From JACQNR01 sp049515175 (GTDB lineage: Bacteria; Acidobacteriota; Terriglobia; UBA7540), in NCBI GenBank assembly GCA_049515175.1, contig JBEKUI010000025.1, positions 1-26,125 of the forward strand: a stretch of 26,125 bases of DNA, written 5' to 3'. Below the pieces are notes generated by a model. That model made no database searches, was not told where the DNA came from, and was given only the letters and a program-made list of their open reading frames with translations. Shown piece by piece: positions 1 to 8,735 of this stretch. Position numbers and translations under genes: made by a program. Every line of letters starts with the position of its first letter. The first letter of the stretch is position 1.

Positions 1-312
1 TGGCCAGGTGGTTATTATATATCCATACGCAACGGGCGATTGCGGACCCCAGCGGCGCCGCGCAAGGCGGTCGGGGCGGATTGCTCGGGGAAAGGGAAAT
101 GGGCGAGGAGTGGCGAAAGCGTGGTTGAGGCACTTGCCTACCGACCGGCCGGTAGGTAGGTAGGTAGGTAGGGGCGGAGCTTTAAGTGCCCTCTTTTTCA
201 GACCCTTTCAGCAAGAACGACCTATCACGGGATTCGAGATCGCGCGTGACCACGACGCGTCGGCAATCAGTTCTTGCCAAGCGCGCGATGTTTCTTCTAG
301 GCTCAAGGCTCA
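1..312. other. Gene-free 5' region upstream of tgt
   Basis: I see no credible coding sequence here: the only ATG-initiated frames stop within a few codons. An AT-rich patch lies near 10-25, and the main structure is the palindrome plus tandem repeat at 137-173, listed separately. No tRNA cloverleaf or clear sigma70 promoter is evident. Just before the tgt start there is only a weak AAGG (304-307) as a ribosome-binding site. Confidence 0.6.
137..173. promoter_or_regulatory. 24-bp palindrome (TetR-operator-like) running into a TAGG tandem repeat
   Basis: The core ACCGGCCGGT (144-153) is a perfect 10-bp palindrome. It is flanked by CCTACCG on the left and AGGTAGG on the right, giving a 24-bp dyad with a single mismatched pair. 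The right arm continues as tandem 4-bp units (GTAG/TAGG) to about 172. Palindromes of the ACCGACCGG..CCGGT type are typical operators of TetR-family repressors. No regulator gene is visible in the window, so the operator role is inferred. A cruciform or simple-repeat origin is the alternative. Confidence 0.4.
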
Positions 313-1506
313 ATGGCAATCAAGTTTGAAGTTGTGGCCAAGGACGCGAGCACTCGGGCGCGCGTGGGGCGGCTGCACACTCCGCACGGCGTGGTGGAGA
401 CTCCGGCGTTCATGCCCGTGGGCACGGCGGGGACAGTGAAGGGGATCACGCAGGGTCAGCTCGAAGCGCTGGGCGTGCAGATGCTGCTCGCCAACACGTA
501 TCATCTCTATCTGCGGCCCGGGCACGAGGTGGTGCGCGAGATGGGCGGGCTGCACCGCTTCATGGGCTGGCCACACCCGATCCTCACCGACAGCGGCGGC
601 TACCAGGTGATGAGCCTGAAGGGTCTGGGCCGCGTGACCGAAGACGGCGTGTGGTTCCGCTCGCACCTCGACGGCTCTTCGCACTTCCTCTCGCCCGAGC
701 GCGCGGTGGAGATTCAGCTCGCCCTCGGCGCGGACATCGTCATGATTCTCGACGAGTGCGTCGAGTATCCGGCCAGCCACGAAGCCCTCAAGCGCGCCGT
801 CAAGCTGACCAGCCGCTGGGCCGGGCGTTGTAAGAAAGCGTTTGAGGAGCAGGGTGCGCGGGATCAGGAAAAGGAGGAGCCAGGAGTCAGAAGTCACGAG
901 TCAGTAGTACGGCAGATCCCAAACCCCGAATCCCGAACCCCGAATCCCGCTCTCTTTGGCATTGTCCAGGGTGGTACAGACCTCGATCTCCGACGCGAAA
1001 GTGCGGAAGAGATCCTCGCGATGAGTTTTGAAGGCTATGGGCTGGGCGGGCTTTCGGTGGGGGAACCGAAAGCAGAGACCTACGACGTGGCGGAGTTCAC
1101 GGCGGCGTTGCTGCCTGAGGAGAAGCCGCGCTATCTGATGGGCGTGGGCACGCCACAGGACCTCGTCGAATGCGTGGCGCGTGGCATCGATATGTTCGAC
1201 TGCGTGCTGCCCACCCGCAATGCGCGCAACGGCTGCGTCTTCACGTCGCAGGGAAAGCTGGTGATCAAGAACGCGCGTTACGCGCGCGATGGAGGCGCGC
1301 TCGATCCGGCCTGCACATGCATGGTATGTCAGAGATACACGCGAAGTTACATTCGGCACTTGTTCGTGGTGGGCGAAATGCTGGCGGGAATTCTAGCCAC
1401 CTACCACAATCTCTACTTTTACCTTGACACCATGCGCAAAGTCAGGCAGGCTATCGAGTTTGGCACATTCGGAGACTTCCGTGCTAGGGTGCGCGGGGGA
1501 CCATAG
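313..1506 (+). CDS. tgt: Queuine/preQ1 tRNA-guanine transglycosylase
   Basis: Exchanges guanine-34 of GUN-anticodon tRNAs for the queuosine precursor preQ1 in the cytosol. The TIM-barrel family signatures are present: LANTYHL, the active-site LTDSGGYQVMSL, FGIVQGG, GLGGLSVGE, the nucleophile region DMFDCVLPTRNARNG, and a zinc site CTCMVC followed by a distal His near IRHLF. At 397 residues it is longer than typical bacterial Tgt (about 370-380). The extra length is an Arg/Pro/Glu-rich insert of roughly 25-30 residues just before FGIVQGG, encoded by short-period repeat DNA (872-949). The frame is open through the insert and the catalytic motifs on both sides are intact, so the enzyme is probably functional. 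It heads the tgt-yajC-secD-secF cluster. Confidence 0.95.
   Translation: MAIKFEVVAKDASTRARVGRLHTPHGVVETPAFMPVGTAGTVKGITQGQLEALGVQMLLANTYHLYLRPGHEVVREMGGLHRFMGWPHPILTDSGGYQVMSLKGLGRVTEDGVWFRSHLDGSSHFLSPERAVEIQLALGADIVMILDECVEYPASHEALKRAVKLTSRWAGRCKKAFEEQGARDQEKEEPGVRSHESVVRQIPNPESRTPNPALFGIVQGGTDLDLRRESAEEILAMSFEGYGLGGLSVGEPKAETYDVAEFTAALLPEEKPRYLMGVGTPQDLVECVARGIDMFDCVLPTRNARNGCVFTSQGKLVIKNARYARDGGALDPACTCMVCQRYTRSYIRHLFVVGEMLAGILATYHNLYFYLDTMRKVRQAIEFGTFGDFRARVRGGP
872..949. repeat. Two short-period repeat arrays inserted in frame within tgt
   Basis: Positions 872-907 repeat an AGTCAG/AGTCAC unit with roughly 7-8 nt spacing. Positions 916-949 repeat CCCGAATCCCGAAC units with 8-nt spacing. 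Together they encode the low-complexity stretch around residues 187-213 of Tgt, where family members normally run straight from the RCK helix into LFGIVQGG. The arrays resemble intergenic simple repeats rather than codon-selected sequence. Confidence 0.7.
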
Positions 1507-1620
1507 CAGGCCCTGAGCATTCTCGTGCCGGTCCCGGAAAGCCTTAGGGACGAAACCTGCCAAATCCTTCGCCAGTCGGGCAGGAGTTCTCTCAAACCCG
1601 AACACTAAAAAAGCAAGGCC

Positions 1621-2004
1621 TTGATCGAACACTTGCTAACCAACTTGCCTGTCTTGGCTGCCGACGCGGGCTCCGGCGGCGCGCTGGTGCAGCTTCTCCC
1701 CTTTGTGTTAATTTTCGGCATATTCTATTTCCTTCTGATTTTGCCCCAGCAGAAGCAACGCCGCAAAGTGCAGGAGATGCTGGCCAATCTCAAGACCGGG
1801 GACCGAGTCTTGACCTCCGGCGGGATCTACGGAACGATTGTGGGATTCAAGGACGCGAACGTCTTGCAGTTGCAAGTAACCAGCCAAGTGAAGTTGGAAG
1901 TGGCCCGCTCGGCAATCACGGCCATGGATCAGCCCGAGGGCGGCGCCGGCAGTGTCGCTGGCCGCGAGTCCGGCCAGGCAGATTCAGAGGGAAGGAAGAA
2001 GTAG
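1621..2004 (+). CDS. yajC: Preprotein translocase accessory subunit YajC
   Basis: A small single-span inner-membrane protein that associates with SecDF and SecYEG. One hydrophobic helix (residues about 24-42, LLPFVLIFGIFYFLLILP) is followed directly by the diagnostic PQQKQRRK basic stretch. A cytoplasmic YajC domain follows, with TGDRVLTSGGIYGTI and the VQL-type strand. The start is TTG at 1621; no in-frame ATG would retain the whole membrane helix. At 127 residues it is of usual length. The C-terminus is Gly/Ser/Glu-rich and variable. It lies between tgt and secD as in many bacteria. Confidence 0.93.
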   Translation: MIEHLLTNLPVLAADAGSGGALVQLLPFVLIFGIFYFLLILPQQKQRRKVQEMLANLKTGDRVLTSGGIYGTIVGFKDANVLQLQVTSQVKLEVARSAITAMDQPEGGAGSVAGRESGQADSEGRKK

Positions 2005-2040
2005 GCAACCCGCTGGAACGACCGGCAATGCCATAGCGCT

Positions 2041-3678
2041 ATGGAGCATAGGATTCGAAATCGGGCCATTTTGATCGCAGTTGCGATGCTCGTCTGCATT
2101 ATGGGGGTCATCTGCTATCCCAAGACGGAGGACGAGACCATCGGATTTCCCAAGACCTGGCAGCGCCTCAAGGAGAACGTGCAAGAGCGCATCCGCCTGG
2201 GATTGGACTTGAAGGGTGGGACCCACCTGGTCCTCCAGGTTCAGGTCGATGACGCGGTCAACGTCACGGTGGATTTGGCGCAGGAGCGCCTGGGAGATGA
2301 GCTGCGAGCGAAAGGGATTCCGGCTACGGTCGAGAAGAAGGTCGAGGCAGGACGAAGTTACCTGCTTCTGACCGGGATTCCGCAAGATAAGTCCGCAGAC
2401 TTGCAGACCTTGACGAACGAGCAGTTTCCTGATTGGGTCCTCTCGCGCCGGGCGGGGGATCCCAACGCGCGCGAACTCGCGCTCAAGACCACTGCGGCAG
2501 CGGCCATCCGCAATCAAGCTCTCCAGCAGTCGATCAATACGATTCGGAATCGAATTGATCAGTTGGGTGTCAGCGAGCCCACGATCGCGGAGTACGGGCA
2601 GCGGGATTACGAACTGGTGGTGCAACTTCCGGGCGTGGACGATCCCTCGCGGGTCAAAGACATTATTCAGTCCACCGCGATGCTGACCCTGAAGATAGTT
2701 CAGGACGGACCCTATCCGACCCGGGAAGCGGCCCTGGCGTCTCATGGTGGTGTCCTGCCGCCCGACAGCGAGTTGGTTCCGGGCCGGCGAGAATCAGCCG
2801 AAAGCACGGCGGGGGAAGCCTGGTATGCCGTCAACCGCATCGCGGCGGTGACGGGGCGCGACCTGCGCGATGCCCAGCCCCGGCCGGATGAGAATGGCCG
2901 GCCGAGTGTGAACTTCTCTCTGACTCGCGACGGTGCGGTTCGATTTGGGCGCGTGACCGGTCAAAATGTCGGAAAACAGTTGGCCATCATTCTGGACAAC
3001 CGGATCGTCTCGGCACCCAGGATCGACAGCCAGATCAACGACAACGGCCGGATCACGGGCTCGTTTACTTCCCAGCAGGCTTCTGACTTGGCGTTGGTGC
3101 TGCGTTCGGGTGCCCTGCCAGCTTCCATCAAGTACTTGGAAGAGCGGACGGTCGGCCCGTCACTCGGTGCTGATTCGATCCGGCATGGCGTCGTGGCCTC
3201 GATTGTGGGGCTGCTCGCGGTGATGGCTTTCATGCTTGTCTATTACAAGGGTTCGGGGATCAACGCTAACCTGGCACTGATTCTTAACCTGCTTATTCTC
3301 CTTGCCGCCATGGCGTACGTTGGTTCCGTGCTTACGCTGCCTGGCATCGCGGGGGTCATCCTGACAGTCGGGATGGGAGTGGACTCTAACGTGCTGATCT
3401 TCGAACGCATCCGCGAGGAATTGCGCTTGGGGAAGACCGTGGGCGCGGCGGTGGCGGGAGGATTTGAGCACGCATTTCTGACGATTATCGATACCCACGT
3501 GACCACCATAGTCTCCGCCGCCATTCTCTTCTGGTTTGGGACGGGACCGATTCGGGGCTTTGCCGTGACCCTGACCATCGGCTTGCTGGCCAACCTGTTC
3601 ACTTCGGTCTTTGTTTCCCGGGTGATTTTCGATTACGTGCTCACGCGCCGCGAGAAGGGCGCAGTACTAAGTATTTAG
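2041..3678 (+). CDS. secD: Protein translocase subunit SecD
   Basis: With SecF, uses the proton gradient to pull secreted proteins across the inner membrane. The layout is canonical: one N-terminal helix (residues about 9-27); the P1 region beginning RLGLDLKGGTHLVLQV; the conserved NTIRNRIDQLGVSEP and YELVVQLPGV blocks; the export domain with GRITGSFTSQQASDLALVLRSGALPA; and the C-terminal RND-type membrane block with GPSLGADSI, LPGIAGVILTVGMGVDSNVLIFERIREE and a final helix region. The length, 545 residues, is normal. I see no good Shine-Dalgarno before the ATG at 2041. It is followed after a short gap by secF. Confidence 0.96.
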   Translation: MEHRIRNRAILIAVAMLVCIMGVICYPKTEDETIGFPKTWQRLKENVQERIRLGLDLKGGTHLVLQVQVDDAVNVTVDLAQERLGDELRAKGIPATVEKKVEAGRSYLLLTGIPQDKSADLQTLTNEQFPDWVLSRRAGDPNARELALKTTAAAAIRNQALQQSINTIRNRIDQLGVSEPTIAEYGQRDYELVVQLPGVDDPSRVKDIIQSTAMLTLKIVQDGPYPTREAALASHGGVLPPDSELVPGRRESAESTAGEAWYAVNRIAAVTGRDLRDAQPRPDENGRPSVNFSLTRDGAVRFGRVTGQNVGKQLAIILDNRIVSAPRIDSQINDNGRITGSFTSQQASDLALVLRSGALPASIKYLEERTVGPSLGADSIRHGVVASIVGLLAVMAFMLVYYKGSGINANLALILNLLILLAAMAYVGSVLTLPGIAGVILTVGMGVDSNVLIFERIREELRLGKTVGAAVAGGFEHAFLTIIDTHVTTIVSAAILFWFGTGPIRGFAVTLTIGLLANLFTSVFVSRVIFDYVLTRREKGAVLSI

Positions 3679-3744
3679 AAATTCTTGGAACTTCCGGAGA
3701 CTCTCCGGTGTCAATACTCGACGGGAAGGACTGACTCAGGTCTT

Positions 3745-4971
3745 ATGGAGTTTTTCCACGAACCGACGATCGATTGGATGGGGAAGAAGTGGTACTTCAT
3801 CAGCCTGACCTTGTTCTTGCTGGTTGTGGGGTGGGTTTCGATTGCCGTCAAGGGGGGACTCATCTACGGCATCGACTTCCGGGGCGGGACGATGGTCGAA
3901 GTGAAATTTGCCAAAGCCCCTGACGTGGATCCCATCCGGAGCGAGTTGCGGCGACAGAACCTGGGGGATGCTACCATCCAGCGTTATGGGACCGCATCCG
4001 ATAATGAAGTCATCATCGGCCTGGAGCTAGGGAAAACCGCTTCCACCGATGCGCTCGATGCGGGAAAGCGCTCCATCGTGACGGCCTTAGGTGGCTTGTA
4101 CGGGAAGGGGCCCGAAGGCAAGTTTGACTTCAACAATGCCAGCCCTCAGACGGTGGCGGAGCATCTTGTGGTCGCGGACCCATTGCACATGGCCTCCAAA
4201 GGATCCGAAGAAGCCACGCGAACCTACCAGGAACTGGCGGCGGCGCTGGTGAACTACCGCAACAGCCCCCCGCACAGCGGCCTGATTGGTGACCTTCAGG
4301 AGCTGAAGACCGTGCCCGGTGTGACGCCGGCAGTCTCAGAAGTTCTGGCCAAGGATTTCTACCTGTCCACCTTTGCGGTGCGTAATACGGAGATCGTGGG
4401 TCCCAAGGTGGGAGTGGATTTGAGGCGGCAGGCACTTTATGTTACCCTGGCCGGCCTCGGCGCAATGCTCGTTTACATTTGGTTTCGGTTTGAGCTAATC
4501 TATGGCGTTGCGGCGGTCATCGCCACGTTCCACGACGTTCTCATAACATTGGGCATTTTATCTCTGCTGAGCAAAGAGATCTCACTCACGGTCATTGCCG
4601 CGCTGCTCACTCTGGTGGGCTACTCGATGAACGACACCATTGTCGTTTTCGACCGAATTCGGGAAAACGTTCGGCTCAACAAGCGGGAGAAATATCTCGA
4701 TCTGGTCAACCGCAGTATCAATCAGACGCTGAGCCGGACGATTCTGACATCTGGTTTAACCTTCCTGGCTGTCCTGTCCCTTTACGTGTTCGGCGGGGAA
4801 GTGATCCATGGATTTGCGTTGACCCTGGTCATCGGGGTTATCATTGGCACCTATTCTTCGATTGCCGTCGCCAGTCCGATTCTCGTTTTCTTTTACCAGC
4901 GTGCAGGGCGGACAGGGGCTGGAGACAGGCCGCGAGCTCTGGAGCGTGAGGCCGCCGGCGCGCGCCGGTAG
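3745..4971 (+). CDS. secF: Protein translocase subunit SecF
   Basis: Partner of SecD. I start it at the ATG at 3745 (MEFFHEPTIDWMGKKW), which fits the family N-terminus. An in-frame TTG at 3685 would add 20 polar residues. Motifs seen are GIDFRGGTMVEVKF after helix 1, then IVGPKVGVDLRRQA leading into the membrane block with LVGYSMNDTIVVFDRIREN and TILTSGLTFLAVLSLYVFGG. At about 408 residues it is longer than E. coli SecF (323). The extra mass lies in the periplasmic domain between helices 1 and 2 (DNA about 4030-4400) and includes a helix-hairpin-helix-like LKTVPGVTPAVSEVLA. Confidence 0.94.
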   Translation: MEFFHEPTIDWMGKKWYFISLTLFLLVVGWVSIAVKGGLIYGIDFRGGTMVEVKFAKAPDVDPIRSELRRQNLGDATIQRYGTASDNEVIIGLELGKTASTDALDAGKRSIVTALGGLYGKGPEGKFDFNNASPQTVAEHLVVADPLHMASKGSEEATRTYQELAAALVNYRNSPPHSGLIGDLQELKTVPGVTPAVSEVLAKDFYLSTFAVRNTEIVGPKVGVDLRRQALYVTLAGLGAMLVYIWFRFELIYGVAAVIATFHDVLITLGILSLLSKEISLTVIAALLTLVGYSMNDTIVVFDRIRENVRLNKREKYLDLVNRSINQTLSRTILTSGLTFLAVLSLYVFGGEVIHGFALTLVIGVIIGTYSSIAVASPILVFFYQRAGRTGAGDRPRALEREAAGARR

Positions 4972-5038
4972 CGCTGCACTGGGCGTTTCGGCTCTCGCGG
5001 CTTAGTGAGTTCAGGTTGACGCCGGAGGCAAAAAGCTT

Positions 5039-6073
5039 ATGTTTGACGAGAATCTGCTCGATTCCTCACCGTCGCGTGCACCGGTCCTGAAGGGAGTCCA
5101 CTGGGCCATCTGCTGGGGGGTTGGAGTGGCCGGTTTGCTGGCCACCTATTTCGCCCTCCCCATGGTTTCCGCCGCAGAGACCAAGGTGCTGATCGCGCAG
5201 TCGATCATCCTTGGAATGATCCTGTTCTTCTACACGATGATCGTCTGCTATGTCATTGCGGATGCCCGCCATCTGGGCCTGAAGCCGGGCGTGTGGGTGG
5301 TGCTGACGATCCTCTTCAACCTGGTCGGGTTCCTCTTCTACCTGGTCTACAGCGCGATGAAGACGGACAACTGGAAACGCGCCACGATCCCCATCGCTTA
5401 CATCATCGAGGTCCTCATCGTTGGCGTGACGATCCTGATGCCGTTGATCTACACGGAAGCGCTCCCGAAGGCGCAGTTGATGACCTTCCTGGTGGCGCCG
5501 CCGCCACCGCCGCCGCCGCCGCCGCCGCCGGCCGCAGCGGCCCCCGTGCGGGTGATCAAGCGCGTGACCGCGGAAGACATCATGCGGGCTCCCACGGTCA
5601 TCCCCAAGACCATCGCCCAGGTTAAGGACGAGGAGCCGCCACCGGCATCCGCGGGTGTCGGGGTCGTAGGCGGTGTCCCGGGTGGCATGCCGGGCGGAAC
5701 TGCGGGTGGAGTTTTGGGCAGCATTCTTTCGGCAGCGGCGAGCGCGCCTCCTCCACCTCCCCCGCCTAAAGCGGCGACTCCGAAGCGGATCCGTGTGGGC
5801 GGACAAGTGGAACAGGCTAAGCTGATCTTCCAGCCCAAGCCGGAGTATCCGCCCCTGGCGAAGATGGCGCGGATTCAGGGCACGGTGCGGCTGGAGGCGG
5901 TGATCAGCCGCGATGGGACGATTCAGGACTTGAAAGTGCTCAACGGCCACCCGCTGCTAGTGAAATCGGCGCTGGAGGCCGTGCAGCGCTGGCGTTACCA
6001 ACCCACCTTGCTGAACGGCGAGCCGGTGGAAGTCATTACGGAAGTGGACGTGAACTTTACCTTGGCGGAGTAA
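5039..6073 (+). CDS. TonB-family energy transducer with four-helix N-terminal membrane domain
   Basis: Links an ExbB/ExbD proton motor to outer-membrane transporters. Residues about 18-140 contain four hydrophobic segments. One of them, LTILFNLVGFLFYLVYSAMK, resembles the PLDc_N-type two-helix module. The last helix is followed by VAP and 11 consecutive prolines (5498-5530), then a Gly- and Pro-rich linker. A canonical TonB C-terminal domain occupies residues about 260-344 (PEYPPLAKMARIQGTV, ISRDGTIQDLKVLNGHPLL, ALEAVQRWRYQPTLLNG). Classical TonB has only one N-terminal helix, so the extra helices are unusual. GGAGG at 5024-5028 supports the ATG. First gene of a TonB-ExbB-ExbD-ExbD-TPR operon; no TonB-dependent receptor gene is present in the window. 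Confidence 0.9.
   Translation: MFDENLLDSSPSRAPVLKGVHWAICWGVGVAGLLATYFALPMVSAAETKVLIAQSIILGMILFFYTMIVCYVIADARHLGLKPGVWVVLTILFNLVGFLFYLVYSAMKTDNWKRATIPIAYIIEVLIVGVTILMPLIYTEALPKAQLMTFLVAPPPPPPPPPPPAAAAPVRVIKRVTAEDIMRAPTVIPKTIAQVKDEEPPPASAGVGVVGGVPGGMPGGTAGGVLGSILSAAASAPPPPPPPKAATPKRIRVGGQVEQAKLIFQPKPEYPPLAKMARIQGTVRLEAVISRDGTIQDLKVLNGHPLLVKSALEAVQRWRYQPTLLNGEPVEVITEVDVNFTLAE
5498..5530 (+). repeat. CCG/CCA trinucleotide run coding for 11 prolines in TonB
   Basis: Eleven consecutive Pro codons, ten CCG-type and one CCA, form a near-pure (CCG)n microsatellite at the junction of the membrane domain and periplasmic linker. Changes in whole repeat units would alter linker length without breaking the frame. 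Confidence 0.85.
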
Positions 6074-6118
6074 GCGTCGTAAGAGTCACGAATATCTTCG
6101 AGGAGGAAACACAACAAT

Positions 6119-6852
6119 ATGCTAGGGGCAAAACTTTTAACTCTGACACTCTGGTTCTTTCAGGAAGGGGAAGCGATTGCGTTTGACCCCATTAACATGT
6201 GGCGGGCGATGGGCTGGCCGGCCCGGGCGGTCGTCATTCTGCTGTTCTTCATGTCGGCGTGGTCCATCGGCGTGATGATCGATCGCTACATTGCCTTCCG
6301 CGCCGCGCGGAAGCAGTCGCGCGTTTTCGCGCCCACGGTTGCTGGCGCATTGAAAGATGGCCGGATCGATGAGGCCATTGCCATCGCCGAGCAGAATAAG
6401 CGGAGCCACCTGGCGAAGGTGGTCACCGCCGGTCTGCAGGAATTCCAGGCCCATGAGCGCTCCACAGAAATATCGGGTGAAACGATCGAGGCTTCAAAGC
6501 GCGCCCTGGAACGTGCTGCCGCCATCGTTCACGCCGAATTGAAGCGTGGCGTTTCGACCCTGGCGACGACTGGTTCCACAGCCCCGTTCGTCGGACTGTT
6601 CGGGACCGTGCTGGGCATCATCAACGCCTTCCACGGAATCTCGCAGGCGAAATCCACGGGTCTGGCGGCGGTCGCCGGCGGTATCGCGGAGGCCCTCGTC
6701 ACCACCGCCGTCGGGTTGTTCGTGGCCGTGCCGGCGGTCTGGGCGTTCAACTACTTTACGAGCCGAATTGAGGCCTTCGACGTGGAGATGGACAACTCCT
6801 CTTCGGAGTTGATCGACTACTTCATTAAGAGGGCGACGCGGGGGAAGAAATA

Positions 6853-6853
<1 letters not shown>
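6119..6853 (+). CDS. exbB: MotA/TolQ/ExbB-family proton channel
   Basis: Inner-membrane stator protein that, with ExbD, converts proton flow into motion of TonB. Three transmembrane segments: residues about 37-56, then the paired helices around 145-170 and 185-215. The latter carry the family block TTGSTAPFVGLFGTVLGIINAFHGI followed by IAEALVTTAVGLFVAVPAVWAFNYF. The length, 244 residues, is typical. A strong AGGAGG lies at 6101-6106. The TAA stop overlaps the ATG of the first exbD by one base (TAATG), implying translational coupling. A TolQ-like role cannot be excluded from sequence, but the TonB neighbour favours ExbB. Confidence 0.93.
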
Positions 6854-7311
<458 letters not shown>

Positions 7312-7352
7312 ACGGCGGCTTGGGAGTTTGACCGCCAGAGGAGGGTAGTACT

Positions 7353-7775
7353 ATGGCTATGGCTGTCGGGGGGAATAAGGATGTCATGGTGGACATCAAT
7401 ATCACCCCCCTCATCGATGTCTTGCTGGTGCTGATCATCATCTTCATGGTGATTACGCCACTAACGCCCAAAGGGTTGGATGCTCTGGTGCCACAGCCCA
7501 ACAAGGACCAGACCCCGCCGGACCAGGAAGTCCTGAACCGCACGGTCGTGGTTTCGATTGATGCGGAGCGACGGATCAAGATCAACCAGGAGCCGACCGA
7601 CATCCGCAATCTGGAGTCACGGCTGATGGACATCTTCAAAACTCGGAACGAGCGGATCATGTTCGTGAAGGGGGATTCCACGCTGCCTTTTGGTGAGGTC
7701 GCGCGGGTGATCGACATCGCCAAAGGGGCGGGAATCGACAAGATTGGGCTGATTACGAAAGAACTGGGCCAGTAG
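7353..7775 (+). CDS. exbD: ExbD/TolR-family biopolymer transport protein (second copy)
   Basis: Second ExbD paralogue, 140 residues, with the helix VDINITPLIDVLLVLIIIFMVITP including the proton-path Asp. The periplasmic domain ends FVKGDSTLPFGEVARVIDIAKGAGIDKIGLITKE. GAGGAGGG at 7338-7345 lies 7 nt before the ATG. It clearly differs from the first copy in the periplasmic half, suggesting that the two subunits form a mixed ExbD pair around one ExbB. That is inference from adjacency and divergence. Confidence 0.93.
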   Translation: MAMAVGGNKDVMVDINITPLIDVLLVLIIIFMVITPLTPKGLDALVPQPNKDQTPPDQEVLNRTVVVSIDAERRIKINQEPTDIRNLESRLMDIFKTRNERIMFVKGDSTLPFGEVARVIDIAKGAGIDKIGLITKELGQ

Positions 7776-7807
7776 GCCACCCGGTTCAGGTCGAGGGAGG
7801 GACTTCA

Positions 7808-8617
7808 ATGAAACCCCACAAGCTTGTGGTGCTCAGCGGGGTGTTGTTAATCTTGGTGGCCGCCAACGCCTGCAACAAACTCAAGGCGCGCGACCATTTG
7901 AATAAGGGAGTGGGAGCGTTTCGCAACGCCCAGTTTCAACAGGCGATCGAGCATTTCCAGACCGCGGTGTCTCTGGATCCCACCTTGCTTAATGCCCGTC
8001 TTTATCTGGCGACTGCTTATGCCCAGCAATACGTCCCGGGGGGCGATTCTCCAGACAATGTGAAGATTGGGGACCAGGCGATTACCGCGTTTCAGGAGGT
8101 CTTGAACCAGGATCCCAACAACCTGACCGCCATCGCCAGCATCGCGCAAATCTATTACAACATGAAGAATTTCGATAAGGCGAAGGAGCTTCAGCGGAAA
8201 CGCATGCAGCTTTCCCCGCAGGACCCCGAGCCTTACTACTGGGTCGGGGTGATTAACTGGATGATTGCCTATCCCAGAGCGCAGCAGGTGCGGAAGGATC
8301 TGAACCTCACCATGCCGAAGGATCCCAATCGGCCGGATGTGCTTCCTCCCATCCCGGAAAAACAACGCGTCAAGCTGGAAGCGGATAACAAGGCGCTGGT
8401 CGAGGAAGGGATTGAGGCTTTGAAGAAGTCCGTCGATCTCAAACCCAACGACGACGCTGCCATGGCTTACATCAACCTCCTCTATCGTCAGAAGGCCGAG
8501 TACGATACGGGCGCAGCCACACGCGAGGCGGACCTCAAGCAGGCCGACGAGTGGGTTGAGAAGGCTCTGAATGCCAAGAAGACTGCGGCAGAAAAGGCCG
8601 CAGCAGCTGTCCACTAA
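7808..8617 (+). CDS. Tetratricopeptide-repeat protein, probable lipoprotein
   Basis: Begins with a signal peptide MKPHKLVVLSGVLLILVAANA and Cys22, an imperfect lipobox (ANAC). The rest is alpha-helical with recognisable TPR units: LNKGVGAFRNAQFQQAIEHFQTA, then LTAIASIAQIYYNMKNFDKA, and a further unit around residues 195-250. The C-terminus is Ala/Lys-rich. GGAGGGA at 7796-7802 supports the start. It is the last gene of the TonB operon, 32 bases after exbD2. The TPR fold suggests a periplasmic scaffold for the transducer complex; no specific substrate can be inferred. Confidence 0.87.
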   Translation: MKPHKLVVLSGVLLILVAANACNKLKARDHLNKGVGAFRNAQFQQAIEHFQTAVSLDPTLLNARLYLATAYAQQYVPGGDSPDNVKIGDQAITAFQEVLNQDPNNLTAIASIAQIYYNMKNFDKAKELQRKRMQLSPQDPEPYYWVGVINWMIAYPRAQQVRKDLNLTMPKDPNRPDVLPPIPEKQRVKLEADNKALVEEGIEALKKSVDLKPNDDAAMAYINLLYRQKAEYDTGAATREADLKQADEWVEKALNAKKTAAEKAAAAVH

Positions 8618-8685
8618 GTCCGCCGGTCGTTGCCCCTAGACTCCTCACCGGCTGCTTGGAAAGACAGAAAGATCCATGAACCACG

Positions 8686-8719
8686 AAGCCCCGGCCCGAA
8701 GGCCGGGGCTTTTGTTTTT
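8686..8719 (+). terminator. Rho-independent terminator of the TonB operon
   Basis: A perfect 11-bp stem (AAGCCCCGGCC / GGCCGGGGCTT, 8686-8696 with 8701-8711) with a CGAA tetraloop is followed by TTGTTTTTG. It lies 69 bases after the TPR gene. The minus-strand side lacks a U tract, so it acts mainly on plus-strand transcripts, although the hairpin may also slow the convergent minus gene. Confidence 0.92.
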
Positions 8720-8735
8720 GTGGAAACCTTGAATT

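Noticed and set aside
137..173. CRISPR array or integrase attachment site
   Set aside because: The units are only 4 bp with no spacers, and there is no adjacent integrase or tRNA gene.
841..960. Frameshift or intein in tgt
   Set aside because: The reading frame is continuous, the insert is far too short and lacks intein motifs, and both halves of the enzyme are in the same frame.
5066..5950. Arg/His-rich minus-strand frame over the TonB gene
   Set aside because: It arises from the complement of the Pro/Gly codon runs in TonB; there is no plausible protein fold.
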